9,010 nt of DNA, taken from NCBI GenBank assembly GCA_009881125.1, contig WXFH01000161.1, positions 1 through 9,010 on the forward strand, given 5' to 3'. A program made the translations under genes and the position numbers. Of the stretch, positions 1 to 6,730 are shown one piece after another. The notes beneath the pieces are model-generated. The model made no database searches and had not been told where the DNA came from. It worked only from the letters and a program-made list of their open reading frames with translations. The DNA is from Acidaminobacter sp. GTDB taxonomy: Bacteria; Bacillota_A; Clostridia; Peptostreptococcales; Acidaminobacteraceae. Numbering within the stretch: position 1 is the first letter of the stretch; each line of letters opens with the position of its first letter.

Positions 1-22
1 GGGACCATCCATGAGAACCACA

Positions 23-68
23 AAAAAAGCTGCCGATGGTGGACGTAACAACCATCGGCAGCTTTTTT
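23..68 (-). terminator. Rho-independent terminator after the higBA operon, made of the repeated 11-mer
   Basis: A perfect 18-bp inverted repeat (arms 23-40 and 51-68) encloses a 10-base loop. Its outer six pairs are A/T, so it has a T-run on either strand and could stop transcription both ways. It lies 35 bases past the stop of the minus-strand higA gene, where its terminator is expected. The GC-rich part of each arm contains CTGCCGATGGT (30-40, and inverted at 51-61), the same word found at four other places in this window. Confidence 0.93.
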
Positions 69-73
69 ATCTG

Positions 74-87
74 TGAAGTTAACTTCA
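74..87. repeat. Perfect 14-bp palindrome TGAAGTTAACTTCA
   Basis: A self-complementary 14-mer sits between the higA stop and its terminator. The stretch CTGTGAAGTTAA at 71-82 matches the left end of the dispersed repeat copies B and C (6840 and 8816 onward), so this may be a short remnant of that element rather than a protein-binding site. No function can be assigned. Confidence 0.4.
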
Positions 88-103
88 ACGAAATAGTTTA
101 AGA

Positions 104-1192
104 TTATTCATCCTCACTGTTGTTCCATTCATACTTAACCTTCAAATGGTTCAACTGATAGTATCCAATTTTGTGATCATGCTGCAGTCTTCCTACAATG
201 ATCCCAGGATGAATCTCTATCATAGCTGCAAAAGTCAAAACGTTTTTGTCTGAAAAATCCTCTAATGCAATGAACTTCAAGTAGTCATCTTCAGGAATAA
301 GCAAATTTGACGAAAAGCGGTCTGCCTCAGCCTCTAATTCATCTTTAAAATCGATGTCATCATATTGGATGAATGTATGATCCTTCTCATGTAGTATTAA
401 GTGTCCAATTTCATGAAAAAAACTGAACCAAAATTTATCTGCATCCTTCCCTCTTATTGATAGGATAATTATGGGTTTTGTCTTATTTGCCCAAATTGTT
501 GCTGCATGAGCATAGGTATTTTTTATGTGAGGCAGGAAAACCAGAGCGATGCCACATTCACTCATTAATTTGATTAATTCAGTTTGGAAGTCAGAAGGCT
601 CCTGATTGATTAAAGAGCGTAATTGAGGCAATCTAGCTGTCAACAATCGCTTGTTGTAGGGTGGAGTTGAAATCTTTCGTCCTTCAAGATAACCCTTTTG
701 GATCCAGGCCGATAAAGCATATTCAGAAGCTTTTCCGTGGTCTACCTTCCTGAAAACAGCTTCAAATGTATTGAGATTTTTAATACTTCCAAGTGTCGCT
801 ACTTCATAATAACTTCTTAATTCTTCAACGCGTTCAACAGCATTTCTAGTTTTTTTTACCCATTTCCTATTAGCTAGATCTGAGTATGGAAATGACTTTG
901 ACAGGTTAATTTCAGACTCAAGATTGCTTATTTGATCAATTCTAGCCAAATCCTCTTGATAAAGGGCCTCTAGATTGTTCCAAAACCGAGCAGGGACGCC
1001 TAAGACACTCTCTAATTTCAATGCTGTTGGATGGGTTAATGCGACTTTGCCATTAATTAGCTGGCTAATGAATTTCGTACTGCAGTCCATTCGCTCAGCA
1101 AATTCTACTTGGCTCATGTCTCGATCTTCCAACATTTCTTTTATGGTTTCGCCTGGAGGGATCGCAATAATTTCATTTATCTTAGTTTCCAT
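104..1192 (-). CDS. higA: HigA-type antitoxin fused to an ImmA/IrrE-like metallopeptidase domain
   Basis: This 362-residue protein joins two domains. Residues about 14-75 form a HigA-type XRE helix-turn-helix (MSQVEFAERMDCSTKFISQL, then the family-typical GVPARFWNNLE), which should bind the operator in front of higB and neutralise the toxin. Residues about 200-310 resemble ImmA/IrrE (COG2856) peptidases: a zinc-binding HEIGH at 260-264 and a downstream acidic stretch EAEADRFSSNLLIP that should carry the third ligand. Plain HigA antitoxins are about 100 residues, so this is the long peptidase-fused form found in many Bacillota and Proteobacteria. The ATG overlaps the end of higB by 11 bases, which suggests translational coupling, with GGAGG about 12 bases upstream. 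Whether the peptidase acts on HigB, on the antitoxin itself or on another target is unknown. The gene is AT-rich compared with comM-dprA, which fits horizontal acquisition. Confidence 0.9.
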   Translation of the reverse strand: METKINEIIAIPPGETIKEMLEDRDMSQVEFAERMDCSTKFISQLINGKVALTHPTALKLESVLGVPARFWNNLEALYQEDLARIDQISNLESEINLSKSFPYSDLANRKWVKKTRNAVERVEELRSYYEVATLGSIKNLNTFEAVFRKVDHGKASEYALSAWIQKGYLEGRKISTPPYNKRLLTARLPQLRSLINQEPSDFQTELIKLMSECGIALVFLPHIKNTYAHAATIWANKTKPIIILSIRGKDADKFWFSFFHEIGHLILHEKDHTFIQYDDIDFKDELEAEADRFSSNLLIPEDDYLKFIALEDFSDKNVLTFAAMIEIHPGIIVGRLQHDHKIGYYQLNHLKVKYEWNNSEDE

Positions 1193-1499
1193 GGTAGTCT
1201 TTAACCTCCAAAAGGTTGACTATTCTAATTTCATAACGCCCATCTTCATTCTTTTCAGGTTCAACAATTAATCTAAACGGTTGCTCAAGGTCAAGTGCAT
1301 ATTTGCCCTGAAGATCACCTTTTAATGCGTGACATCTTCCTATTCCAAGATTAACCATCTCATCCAATGACTCAGCAGCTTTTAATTCTCGAATACGCCG
1401 ATGAAGGATTTTAGCGCAATTTTGCCCATAAGATCTAATAGCTCTTGAATAGTCGTTGCATTCCTTCTCAAGTGATTTCTTATTATATTTAATGAGCAA
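1182..1499 (-). CDS. higB: HigB-like toxin of the RelE/ParE superfamily
   Basis: A protein of about 105 residues, the usual HigB size. Recognisable features are the basic helix region (KILHRRIRELKAAES), the core strand GKYALDLEQPFRLIVEP, and the C-terminal IRIVNLLEVKDYHGN that resembles the DYH ending of HigB toxins. HigB proteins are ribosome-dependent mRNA endonucleases that cut translated mRNA. The chosen start is TTG (1497-1499) because GAGGTG at 1505-1510 is spaced five bases from it. Another in-frame TTG at 1526 would add nine residues but lies inside the operator palindrome and lacks a ribosome binding site. It is the first gene of the operon and overlaps higA, the toxin-first order typical of higBA. 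The toxin assignment is firm at superfamily level and less so for the exact subfamily. Confidence 0.87.
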   Translation of the reverse strand: MLIKYNKKSLEKECNDYSRAIRSYGQNCAKILHRRIRELKAAESLDEMVNLGIGRCHALKGDLQGKYALDLEQPFRLIVEPEKNEDGRYEIRIVNLLEVKDYHGN

Positions 1500-1504
1500 A
1501 TCAT

Positions 1505-1510
1505 CACCTC
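1505..1510 (-). promoter_or_regulatory. Ribosome binding site of higB
   Basis: GAGGTG lies five bases upstream of the TTG at 1497-1499. This supports the shorter higB start over the TTG at 1526. Confidence 0.75.
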
Positions 1511-1514
1511 TATT

Positions 1515-1539
1515 TTTATTTACCAATCTGGTAAATAAA
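1515..1539. promoter_or_regulatory. Probable HigA operator
   Basis: Perfect 10-bp arms TTTATTTACC (1515-1524) and GGTAAATAAA (1530-1539) are separated by five bases. The palindrome lies between the predicted transcription start and the higB start, the usual place for autorepression by a HigA helix-turn-helix dimer. Confidence 0.75.
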
Positions 1540-1548
1540 TATATCTAG

Positions 1549-1577
1549 AGTATATATTATCAACATATTCAAATCAA
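1549..1577 (-). promoter_or_regulatory. higBA promoter
   Basis: On the minus strand, TTGATT (-35, 1572-1577) and TATACT (-10, 1549-1554) are separated by exactly 17 bases. Transcription would start near 1542 and run straight into the operator palindrome. Confidence 0.75.
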
Positions 1578-1620
1578 GTCTTGATCAGTTTTTTGTGCTT
1601 ATTGTCACTCAAACTTCATT

Positions 1621-1739
1621 TTCCCGTACCTGGTAGCGCCAGTGAAGATAATGAAGTTACTTTTCGTGAAAGAAAGCAATATCAGTCTTGATAAAATAAT
1701 TGCACGTTAGTGTTCCGAAAATCGTGCCTGGTACGGGAA
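1621..1739. repeat. Dispersed palindrome-ended repeat, copy A (REP-like, next to the RAYT gene)
   Basis: The 119-bp element is bounded by TTCCCGTACC (1621-1630) and its exact inverse GGTACGGGAA (1730-1739). The arms extend to 12 of 13 bases when TGG/CCT is included. Interior words shared with copies B and C are TAATGAAGTT, GAAAGAAA and CGTTAGTGTTCCGAAAA. It starts 31 bases past the stop of the RAYT gene, so it is a plausible substrate or mobilised unit of that transposase. This stretch also covers most of the gene-free interval 1578-1770, in which nothing else is visible. Confidence 0.75.
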
Positions 1740-1770
1740 TTGCCGTCCTGGACCCGCCACGTGCCCCCCT

Positions 1771-2622
1771 TCACTCCATCCCCTTCATAAGCCTCGCCTT
1801 CGCCCTTGTCCCCTCCAGCGTATAATAAACCGCCCGCGGTGTCATATTGAGAAGTGCCGCAATCTCTTTAACGTAAAACCCGGCCAGATAAGCCCTTTCC
1901 GCAAACTTCTGGCGCTGCGCACTAATCTGCTTCGATTTGTCGCGCTGACACACCAGCGTGCGCACGGCCTCATCCTTGATCTCACTGCGGAACATGGACT
2001 CCAGATTGGTCATTCGCTTCTGACCTTTTTTGTCAACGTCAGACCGTTTGTGTTTACCTTCCGGCACCTCTCCTGTAACCAGCAGCTCATAAGCCACCCT
2101 TGCTTTCTGAGGATCCTGGTCAAACTTGCTTAAAAGCCCAGCCACATCCACAAGCCCATGCTGCTTGGCAACAACGTCCAGGTGAGCGCACCAGCGATAA
2201 TCGGCAGGTGACTTCACCAATTCAGCCCTCACAGGATTATAGGCAATATAGCGGATCACCGTCATCAGATAACTGTTGTCCAGGATGAGAATGCCGGTAT
2301 AGCGTCCTTCGTAAAGAACTCCGCTCCTCCCGTATTTCTTATTGAAATATTTTGTATACAGCATATTAATGCGGTGCATAATCCGGTCAATGGAAGCCTC
2401 AGGCGTCTCAATAACCAGATGGTAATGATTATCCATCAGCACATAATAGAGCAGCGAAAAGCCATAGTCTTCCATGGTCATGGTTTCCTTAAGCAAATCA
2501 CAAAACTTCGCTTTGTCCAGCTGGTCATTGTAAATGTAAGCACGGTTGTTTCCCCGTTGGGTAACATGGTAGATCGCGCCATCATAAACAATCCTGGGTT
2601 TTCTGCTCACCCGTCTCACCAT
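1771..2622 (-). CDS. REP-associated tyrosine transposase (RAYT, Y1/HUH family)
   Basis: The 283-residue protein belongs to the IS200/IS605-like Y1 transposases in their RAYT form. Visible features are the N-terminal SRKPRIVYDGAIYHVTQRGNN, the metal-binding HUH motif HYH at 66-68 (DNHYHLVIETP), and IRYIAYNPVRA at 123-133, which contains the catalytic tyrosine (probably Y125). A C-terminal helix-turn-helix-like segment lies at about 243-270 (AYLAGFYVKEIAALLNMTPR). RAYTs nick and rejoin single-stranded DNA at palindromic repeats, are usually single-copy, and are often domesticated. Here the ATG overlaps the end of dprA by seven bases, making it the third gene of the comM-dprA operon. Its composition resembles that operon, suggesting long residence. 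AGAGG abuts the ATG directly, so the GTG at residue 2 or 5 may be the real start. It looks intact, with no frameshift. Confidence 0.9.
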   Translation of the reverse strand: MVRRVSRKPRIVYDGAIYHVTQRGNNRAYIYNDQLDKAKFCDLLKETMTMEDYGFSLLYYVLMDNHYHLVIETPEASIDRIMHRINMLYTKYFNKKYGRSGVLYEGRYTGILILDNSYLMTVIRYIAYNPVRAELVKSPADYRWCAHLDVVAKQHGLVDVAGLLSKFDQDPQKARVAYELLVTGEVPEGKHKRSDVDKKGQKRMTNLESMFRSEIKDEAVRTLVCQRDKSKQISAQRQKFAERAYLAGFYVKEIAALLNMTPRAVYYTLEGTRAKARLMKGME

Positions 2623-3725
2623 CCTCTGTAATGCCAGCGACCGTCTGGTAAATAAGCGACTTTCAGTTGTTTCTCATACGAAAGAAGATCCTGCTCGAGG
2701 CGATTAAGGGGCAAACTCAGCACTTCCGCAATAGCTTGAGTGGACATAGCCTTACCCCTCAGCAGGTCCAGGACGGGGTGTTCAGCAACAGCACCCAGCG
2801 TGACAGGATAAGCCGCAGCAAGACCCTGCGCCAGCAGCCTCTGGTTCCCTTCACATTGTATTGATCCCCGTCGCCCGGGCACTGCCCAAAGACGTTTTCC
2901 CTGTCGGAGGGCGTGCTCCGCTGTATTCAAAGCCCCACTCTTCAGACCTGCCTCTATCAGAATGACCTCCTCCGACCAGAGGCTCATTAAGGCATTGCGT
3001 CTTAGGAAATTTGCTTTGTAAGGGTCTATACCAAGGGGAAATGGCGAGATGACGGCGCCATGCTCGCTCAAGCTTCTCATGAGACTATAATGCTCGCTTG
3101 GATAGCACTGATCCAGACCATGGGCCACAAAGCCTTGTGTCCGCCCTCCTTCAGCCAGCGCAAAATTATGAGCAAAGCTGTCAATGCCGAATGCCAAGCC
3201 GCTGTTGATGCAGGCGCCGCGCCGTATTAAGTCTTTGCATACCAATTCTGCCGCATGATAACCGTCACCTGAAGCTTGGCGCGTTCCAATTACCGCGGCG
3301 GAAGGCCCGGTTTGTGGGTTGCCCAGGGCATAAACTACCAAAAACGTGTCTGCCGATGGTCGCAGTTCAATCAAAGGATCCATAAGTTCCTCCGGATCCA
3401 GCGTCCAAAGCTGGATGCCGAGAATCTCGTTACGTTCCAGAAGACGTTTGGCGGGATCCAAGTTTTTAAGCGTCTTCCAATTGGAAGCTAACTTCTGACC
3501 TTGGGCGAGGGGTGGGAGATCGAGACCATCGGCAGACCAAAGGTTTTCAGGGGTGGAAAAATGACGCAGGAGCTGCAGTTTCGCCTTGATGCTCACGCCC
3601 TTGAGCTCAGCGAGCCAAATCCAGTAGGGATTCGGGGTCTCCAGGGGCTTCATGGGCTTGAAGGGCTTGATCTGCAGTGAACGGTTTTTCTCCTGATGCT
3701 GCGTTTGGGTTTTAGCAGGCCTCAT
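2616..3725 (-). CDS. dprA: DNA-processing protein DprA (RecA loader in natural transformation)
   Basis: The 369-residue protein has the DprA layout. There is an N-terminal helical segment (PNPYWIWLAELKGVSIKAKLQLLRHF, about 31-56), then a Rossmann-like core (about 115-310) with AVIGTRQASGDGY, SGLAFGID (175-182), GLDQCYPSEH, FLRRNALMS, LIEAGLKSGALNTAEHAL and AVPGRRGSIQCEGNQRLL. A winged-helix-like C-terminus follows (about 325-369). DprA binds incoming single-stranded DNA in the cytoplasm and loads RecA on it. Two usually conserved basic positions are changed: F179 replaces the Arg/Lys of SGLARGID, and RNAL replaces the usual RNRI. The start is three bases past the comM stop, although the conserved part begins near residue 30 and an internal ATG at M25 is possible. 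The gene carries two inverted copies of the repeated 11-mer. Confidence 0.93.
   Translation of the reverse strand: MRPAKTQTQHQEKNRSLQIKPFKPMKPLETPNPYWIWLAELKGVSIKAKLQLLRHFSTPENLWSADGLDLPPLAQGQKLASNWKTLKNLDPAKRLLERNEILGIQLWTLDPEELMDPLIELRPSADTFLVVYALGNPQTGPSAAVIGTRQASGDGYHAAELVCKDLIRRGACINSGLAFGIDSFAHNFALAEGGRTQGFVAHGLDQCYPSEHYSLMRSLSEHGAVISPFPLGIDPYKANFLRRNALMSLWSEEVILIEAGLKSGALNTAEHALRQGKRLWAVPGRRGSIQCEGNQRLLAQGLAAAYPVTLGAVAEHPVLDLLRGKAMSTQAIAEVLSLPLNRLEQDLLSYEKQLKVAYLPDGRWHYRGW
3348..3361 (+). repeat. Intragenic copy of the repeated word (GTCTGCCGATGGTC), first in dprA
   Basis: The 11-mer CTGCCGATGGT at 3350-3360 is embedded in 14 bases identical to the inverted copy at 3524-3537. It encodes the RPSAD region (residues 122-126) of DprA in antisense orientation. 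No hairpin is formed locally, so a terminator role is excluded here. Confidence 0.7.
3524..3537 (-). repeat. Intragenic copy of the repeated word, second in dprA, inverted
   Basis: The reverse complement of GTCTGCCGATGGTC. On the minus strand it encodes the SADGL region (residues 64-68) of DprA. It lies 162 bases from the other copy, in opposite orientation and read in sense, so the two encode unrelated peptide segments. Shared protein motifs cannot explain the repetition. Confidence 0.7.
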
Positions 3726-3728
3726 AGG

Positions 3729-5369
3729 TCACCAGCCCTTCAGCGGCGTGGCATCGACCCTGTCCAGATCTCTGGAAAGTAGGGCCGAAACCACATCTTC
3801 CCTGCGGATGTCTGCGGCGCCGTCCAGATCCGCGAAGGTGCGGGCGACCTTGAGGATCTTGTGATAGCTCCGGGCGCTGAACTGGTTCGAATCGTGGGCA
3901 CTCTGAATGAGCGCTGCGGATGCCTCATCAATGGCGCAGAAGCGGTCGATCAAGGTGACGTCCATCTGGGCATTGGTCCATACGCCGTCGTGACCTTTGA
4001 AGCGTTCAGCCTGAATGGACCGGGCCTTTTCGACTTTCTTCTTGAGGGTGGCGGAGGCTCTCGGGTTATCCGTTTTTATGTCTTTTGGGAGGTTGTGATT
4101 CTGTGGCTCAGAGTGCAGTGTTAAGTTTGATTTATCAGCCCCTGTGGTCAATTTTCCCTGAATGTTGTTTCTTGCGCTTGCATCCTCGAAGAGATCCACC
4201 TTATTCATGAACTTCTGTATGTCCATGCGCTCCAGAATTGGTCCCGAGATCCGCTGCCGATAGGTCCTGACCTTATGTGGCGAGCAAATGCATTTTCCGG
4301 AGCCAAAATTGCCGCAGGGGCAAGGATTCATAGCCGCCACCAGCATAAAGTTCGCAGGGTAGACATTTGTCTGCCTGACCCTGGCGACCCTCACCACCCG
4401 GTCTTCCAGCGGCTGACGCAGAGCTTCCAGCGCGGCTCGGGAAAACTCGGGCAGTTCGTCCAGAAACAGCACGCCGTTATGCGCAAGGGTAATCTCCCCA
4501 GGCTTGGCGTTCGTCCCGCCGCCTATAATGGCGTTGGCGGAGGCGTTGTAATGCACGCTCCTGAAGGGTCGCCGCATGGCTTCCTCATGGCTGCGAGTCA
4601 CTCCCGCCACACTGTGGATGGCCATGACTTCCAGCGCCTCATCCTCGTTCATGTCCGGCAGAATGGTCTCTATGCGCTTAGCGATCATGGACTTCCCGCA
4701 GCCAGCAGGTCCAACGAGCAGCAAGTTATGCCCCCCGGCCGCGGCAGCCACCACAAACTTTATCAGGTGATCCTGACCTCTGACCTGGCTGAAATCGAGG
4801 TTTGAAGTGGCGGGAGGCTTGGCTGCCACTGCAGATTTTGAGGTGTAGTGCATCCGGCCTTCAAACCACTCGACGAGGTCGTGGATATTGTCAAAACCAA
4901 AGCACTGGATGCCGTGGACCTTGACAGCCTCAGCCATGCAGGCATTTGGAAGCACCGCAAATCTAATACCGTTCTGCCTGGCCTGGATCAGCATGGGCAG
5001 CATGCCGTTGAAGTTCTCCAGATCACCGCACAAGCTGATTCCCCCGAAGAAGACGGTCTCATCCAGACTCACATGGTCGGGGCTGATTTCCCCGCATTCA
5101 ATGGCGAGGCTGAGAAACATGGGCAGATCCAGGTATCCCCCGCTCTTTTGCACGTCTTGGGGCAGCATGTTGAAGACGATTCTCCCCTTTGGAAAACGCA
5201 TGCCCATGGTGTTGAAACAGGCTTCAATCCTGTCTCTGGACTCTTTGATGGCCTTGTCTGCCAGACCAATGATGCTCATGGTGGGGACCCCTTTGAGAAT
5301 TCTCGCTTCGACTTTGATCACAAATCCTTCCAAACCATTCATACCAATGGTCTTAGTCACTGTGGCCAC
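3729..5369 (-). CDS. comM: ComM/YifB-type AAA+ ATPase (Mg-chelatase-like), competence helicase
   Basis: The 546-residue protein has the full YifB/ComM layout. An N-terminal ChlI-type domain (about 5-170, with IIGLADKAIKESRDRI) precedes an AAA+ module with Walker A GPAGCGKS (220-227), Walker B VLFLDE (300-305), a four-cysteine cluster (C350, C352, C360, C362) and the GPILERMD segment. The Mg-chelatase C-terminal helical domain follows. In gram-negative transformers ComM is a hexameric helicase driving branch migration during integration of foreign DNA. The role of YifB in Bacillota is less established, but being directly upstream of dprA agrees with it. The start is GTG at 5367-5369, with AAAGGAGGT nine bases upstream. 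It is about 40 residues longer than the E. coli protein of about 506 residues, mainly through a polar insertion at about 397-440. It heads the comM-dprA-RAYT operon. Confidence 0.95.
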   Translation of the reverse strand: MATVTKTIGMNGLEGFVIKVEARILKGVPTMSIIGLADKAIKESRDRIEACFNTMGMRFPKGRIVFNMLPQDVQKSGGYLDLPMFLSLAIECGEISPDHVSLDETVFFGGISLCGDLENFNGMLPMLIQARQNGIRFAVLPNACMAEAVKVHGIQCFGFDNIHDLVEWFEGRMHYTSKSAVAAKPPATSNLDFSQVRGQDHLIKFVVAAAAGGHNLLLVGPAGCGKSMIAKRIETILPDMNEDEALEVMAIHSVAGVTRSHEEAMRRPFRSVHYNASANAIIGGGTNAKPGEITLAHNGVLFLDELPEFSRAALEALRQPLEDRVVRVARVRQTNVYPANFMLVAAMNPCPCGNFGSGKCICSPHKVRTYRQRISGPILERMDIQKFMNKVDLFEDASARNNIQGKLTTGADKSNLTLHSEPQNHNLPKDIKTDNPRASATLKKKVEKARSIQAERFKGHDGVWTNAQMDVTLIDRFCAIDEASAALIQSAHDSNQFSARSYHKILKVARTFADLDGAADIRREDVVSALLSRDLDRVDATPLKGW

Positions 5370-5378
5370 CTAAAAAAT

Positions 5379-5387
5379 ACCTCCTTT
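5379..5387 (-). promoter_or_regulatory. Ribosome binding site of comM
   Basis: AAAGGAGGT sits nine bases from the GTG at 5367-5369. It fixes that GTG as the start. Confidence 0.85.
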
Positions 5388-5407
5388 GACAAATGTTATA
5401 TACAAGT

Positions 5408-5436
5408 ATTATAACCATATATTTACATTTGATCAA
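5408..5436 (-). promoter_or_regulatory. Promoter of the comM-dprA-RAYT operon
   Basis: On the minus strand, TTGATC (-35, 5431-5436) and TATAAT (-10, 5408-5413) are 17 bases apart, a near-consensus sigma-A promoter. The -35 box lies in a 12-bp palindrome ATTTGATCAAAT (5427-5438), and GTTATA/TATAAC arms (5395-5400, 5410-5415) cover the -10 box. Either could be an operator. No dedicated competence-sigma box is apparent. Confidence 0.8.
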
Positions 5437-5516
5437 ATACTTTTTTGGTGTGTCAATATTGATCTTCATGTATCGATGCGAGGTGTTTGCATTAACCAAG
5501 GCAAAAACAAAGACAA

Positions 5517-5547
5517 GCTGCCGATGGTCAGTTTCGCCATGAGCAGC
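5517..5547 (-). terminator. Terminator of the ZIP transporter gene, containing the repeated 11-mer
   Basis: Arms 5517-5527 and 5537-5547 pair 9 of 11 with a central two-base mismatch. On the minus strand they are followed by a T-rich tract (TTGTCTTTGTTTTTGCC). It lies 68 bases past the transporter stop. The left arm contains a perfect CTGCCGATGGT (5518-5528) while the right arm is degenerate. Confidence 0.75.
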
Positions 5548-5614
5548 CCAGTTACAAATTTTGATCATATTTTCACATCAGTTTTCCGAAAGCATACAAC
5601 TCTTTGCCAATCAC

Positions 5615-6439
5615 TTACCCTAAGGCAACATCCAGAATCATCATCACACTAAACCCCACGAGCGCACCAATGGTTGCGACATCTGTCTTCGAACCGCCTT
5701 CATCTCTTTGCGCCTCAGGTATAAGTTCTTCAATGACAACATAGATCATAGCCCCTGCTGCAAACGCCAAAGCATACGGCAAAATTGGACGCATCCTGAT
5801 CACCGCCAGCGCACCTAAGACGCCGGCAATGGGTTCGACTAAACCAGAAGCCTGTCCGTACAAAAATGCTTTCCTTCTGCTGAATCCCTCACGTCTCAAC
5901 GGAATGGAAACGGCAGCGCCTTCAGGAAAGTTCTGAAGCCCTATACCTATGGCAAGTGCCACAGCGCCGGCCACTGTTGCGCCGGAAATACTGCCGCTGG
6001 CCGCTGCACCAAAGGCTACGCCAACGGCCAATCCTTCAGGGATGTTATGCAGGGTGATTGCGAGCACAAGTAGTACACTTCTGTGCCATGACGTTTTGGG
6101 ACCCTCAGCTTTTTCAACAGGTAAACCTAGATGGAGGTGAGGCATCAACTTATCTACCGCGTACAAGAATCCACCACCTAAAAGAAACCCGATGGCAGCT
6201 GTCAACCAGGCTGTTTGTCCTAACTCTTCAGCTAAAGAAATTCCGGGTGCCAGAAGTGACCAAAAACTTGCTGCAATCATAACCCCTGCTGCAAATCCCA
6301 GCATACTATTCAACACTGTTTTGTTGATGCTTTTAAAAAAGAATACCAGTGAAGCACCTAAGGCTGTAACACCGTAGGTAAACAGTGTGCCTATTAAGGC
6401 TTGTTGTACTGGAGTGAATTGTTCAAAAAATGTGATCAA
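5615..6439 (-). CDS. ZIP-family divalent metal transporter (ZupT/GufA-like)
   Basis: The 274-residue integral membrane protein has about eight hydrophobic segments. Both ZIP signature motifs that line the metal path are present: HNIPEG at 131-136 and NFPEG at 170-174. A histidine-containing loop (PHLHLG, about 100-105) precedes the first, and EELIPEAQ follows near 237-244. ZIP proteins carry zinc, and sometimes iron or manganese, into the cytoplasm; the sequence does not show which metal. The start is TTG at 6437-6439, chosen because GGGAGG at 6447-6452 is seven bases upstream and no nearer ATG precedes the first membrane segment. The gene appears to be a single unit with its own promoter and terminator, unrelated in function to the flanking operons. 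Its palindromic -35 region suggests a regulator that cannot be identified here. Confidence 0.92.
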   Translation of the reverse strand: MITFFEQFTPVQQALIGTLFTYGVTALGASLVFFFKSINKTVLNSMLGFAAGVMIAASFWSLLAPGISLAEELGQTAWLTAAIGFLLGGGFLYAVDKLMPHLHLGLPVEKAEGPKTSWHRSVLLVLAITLHNIPEGLAVGVAFGAAASGSISGATVAGAVALAIGIGLQNFPEGAAVSIPLRREGFSRRKAFLYGQASGLVEPIAGVLGALAVIRMRPILPYALAFAAGAMIYVVIEELIPEAQRDEGGSKTDVATIGALVGFSVMMILDVALG

Positions 6440-6446
6440 ATTAGGA

Positions 6447-6452
6447 CCTCCC
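6447..6452 (-). promoter_or_regulatory. Ribosome binding site of the ZIP transporter gene
   Basis: GGGAGG is seven bases from the TTG at 6437-6439. It supports the unusual start codon. Confidence 0.8.
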
Positions 6453-6519
6453 AGAGTCTATTGTTTGGTTTGATAGTCGTGTTTGAACCTGACAACCCTA
6501 CAATGAACAAAAATAAAAA

Positions 6520-6559
6520 AGTATATGATTTTGAAATTATCCATATCAGTATTCTGATA
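6520..6559 (-). promoter_or_regulatory. Candidate promoter and operator of the ZIP transporter gene
   Basis: On the minus strand, CTGATA (-35, 6544-6549) and TATACT (-10, 6520-6525) are 18 bases apart. The -35 box is half of an inverted repeat TATCAG-TATT-CTGATA (6544-6559), a plausible repressor site, perhaps metal-responsive. The match is moderate. Confidence 0.45.
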
Positions 6560-6730
6560 AAGTATTGTTACCCAAAGATCAAGAGCTATACCAATTGCTA
6601 GCATTCTTACTTAGATATTGTCATGAGTAGGGCAAAGTCAAATAATGCGGTCTAAAATAACATGCAATTATTGAACGCTAGTATTTGAACTGCTAATTTG
6701 AACTCTATGAACTACTAGTCCATTAATCGT

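Noticed and set aside
4254..4265. CTGCCGATAGGT in comM as an eighth copy of the repeated word
   Set aside because: It has a one-base insertion relative to CTGCCGATGGT. Single near matches are expected by chance, so it was not counted.
4275..4805. Plus-strand reading frames of up to 188 codons opposite comM (also 4848-5414)
   Set aside because: They are antisense shadows of a well-conserved gene in GC-rich DNA, with no family resemblance and no start signals.
5386..5652. Plus-strand frame between comM and the ZIP transporter gene as a gene
   Set aside because: It spans the comM promoter, the transporter terminator and the 3' end of the transporter gene, and shows no domain.
6560..6730. Possible RNA gene or riboswitch in the AT-rich stretch upstream of the ZIP transporter gene
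   Set aside because: No stable stem, tRNA-like fold or known riboswitch core is recognisable by eye.
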